The position numbers and the translations under genes are program-made. Shown here one piece after another: positions 63,990 to 64,000 of a DNA stretch of 64,000 nucleotides. Source of the DNA: CAZSSM01 sp964609385 (GTDB taxonomy: Bacteria > Planctomycetota > Planctomycetia > Isosphaerales > Isosphaeraceae); contig CAZSSM010000008.1 of assembly GCA_964609385.1 (NCBI GenBank), forward strand, positions 61,630-125,629. The letters are read 5' to 3'. The notes below the pieces were generated by a model that saw only the letters and a list, made by a program, of their open reading frames with translations, did no database searches and was not told the DNA's origin. How positions within the stretch are numbered: the stretch's first letter is position 1; each line of letters opens with the position of its first letter.

Positions 63990-64000
63990 TTCCCGAAGGT

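Noticed and set aside
1..64000. CRISPR array, rRNA operon, riboswitch
   Set aside because: No regularly spaced short repeats of CRISPR type, no rRNA-like stretch, and no riboswitch core (for example upstream of CobW) could be recognised by eye.

Overview
The window looks like a chromosomal segment of a high-GC planctomycete (Planctomycetota). The evidence is a set of families largely typical of that phylum: a cytochrome c/DUF1549/DUF1553 protein paired with a DUF1501 protein, a PVC-type haem-binding protein with a CxxCH site, three DUF1559 pseudopilin-like proteins, surface proteins with a planctomycete LExRxLL-type N-terminus, a PEP-CTERM protein, two sulfatases, and Tat-exported Gfo/Idh/MocA and sugar isomerase proteins. 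An Isosphaeraceae-like source is my guess; no rRNA or other taxonomic marker is present.

Layout. 0-5.6 kb: a left-edge partial exported protein, a methyltransferase, a sulfotransferase and a six-TM ABC-type membrane protein on the minus strand, divergent from an ABC ATPase/membrane protein pair. 6-12 kb: the DUF1549/1553-DUF1501 pair, a PD-(D/E)XK plus DUF2075 helicase-like protein and tRNA-Cys. 12-22 kb: HEAT-tailed sulfatase, aldo/keto reductase, an RTX-type calcium-binding repeat protein, a sugar isomerase-like protein, and a tandem family of small membrane proteins, two with GYF_2 domains. 22.7-26.7 kb: a three-gene operon (DapA-like, Gfo/Idh/MocA, TIM-barrel isomerase) divergent from a MarR regulator, which looks like a catabolic module. 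27-39.5 kb: PEP-CTERM protein, PhoD-like phosphatase, beta-carbonic anhydrase, alpha/beta hydrolase, two overlapping MFS transporters, AsmA-like protein, sulfatase and a MobA-like protein.

39.7-46.9 kb is the accessory-looking part. It has a tRNA-like element with a strong terminator, a DUF1559 gene, six tRNA genes or tRNA-like genes (several with odd features), a VOC-domain protein, a broken IS1595-type transposase, the 3' remnant of an outer-membrane protein gene and a decayed Uma2 gene. One intact Gfo/Idh/MocA gene lies inside it. 46.9-60 kb is housekeeping-like: CobW GTPase, GT4 glycosyltransferase, giant haem/HEAT protein, dockerin-like surface protein, amidohydrolase and a fused HemD-HemE protein. 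60-64 kb holds two DUF1559 genes, each followed by small lipoprotein genes.

The least conventional observations are the tRNA array (Leu anticodons without the long variable arm, a Glu-like body with a CAT anticodon, weak or mismatched stems), the HemD-HemE fusion, the near-identical 324-bp repeats in the RTX gene, the duplicated GYF_2 genes and the DUF1559-lipoprotein pairs. I saw no CRISPR array, no rRNA and no complete mobile element. All functions are read from sequence patterns; no database search was run.
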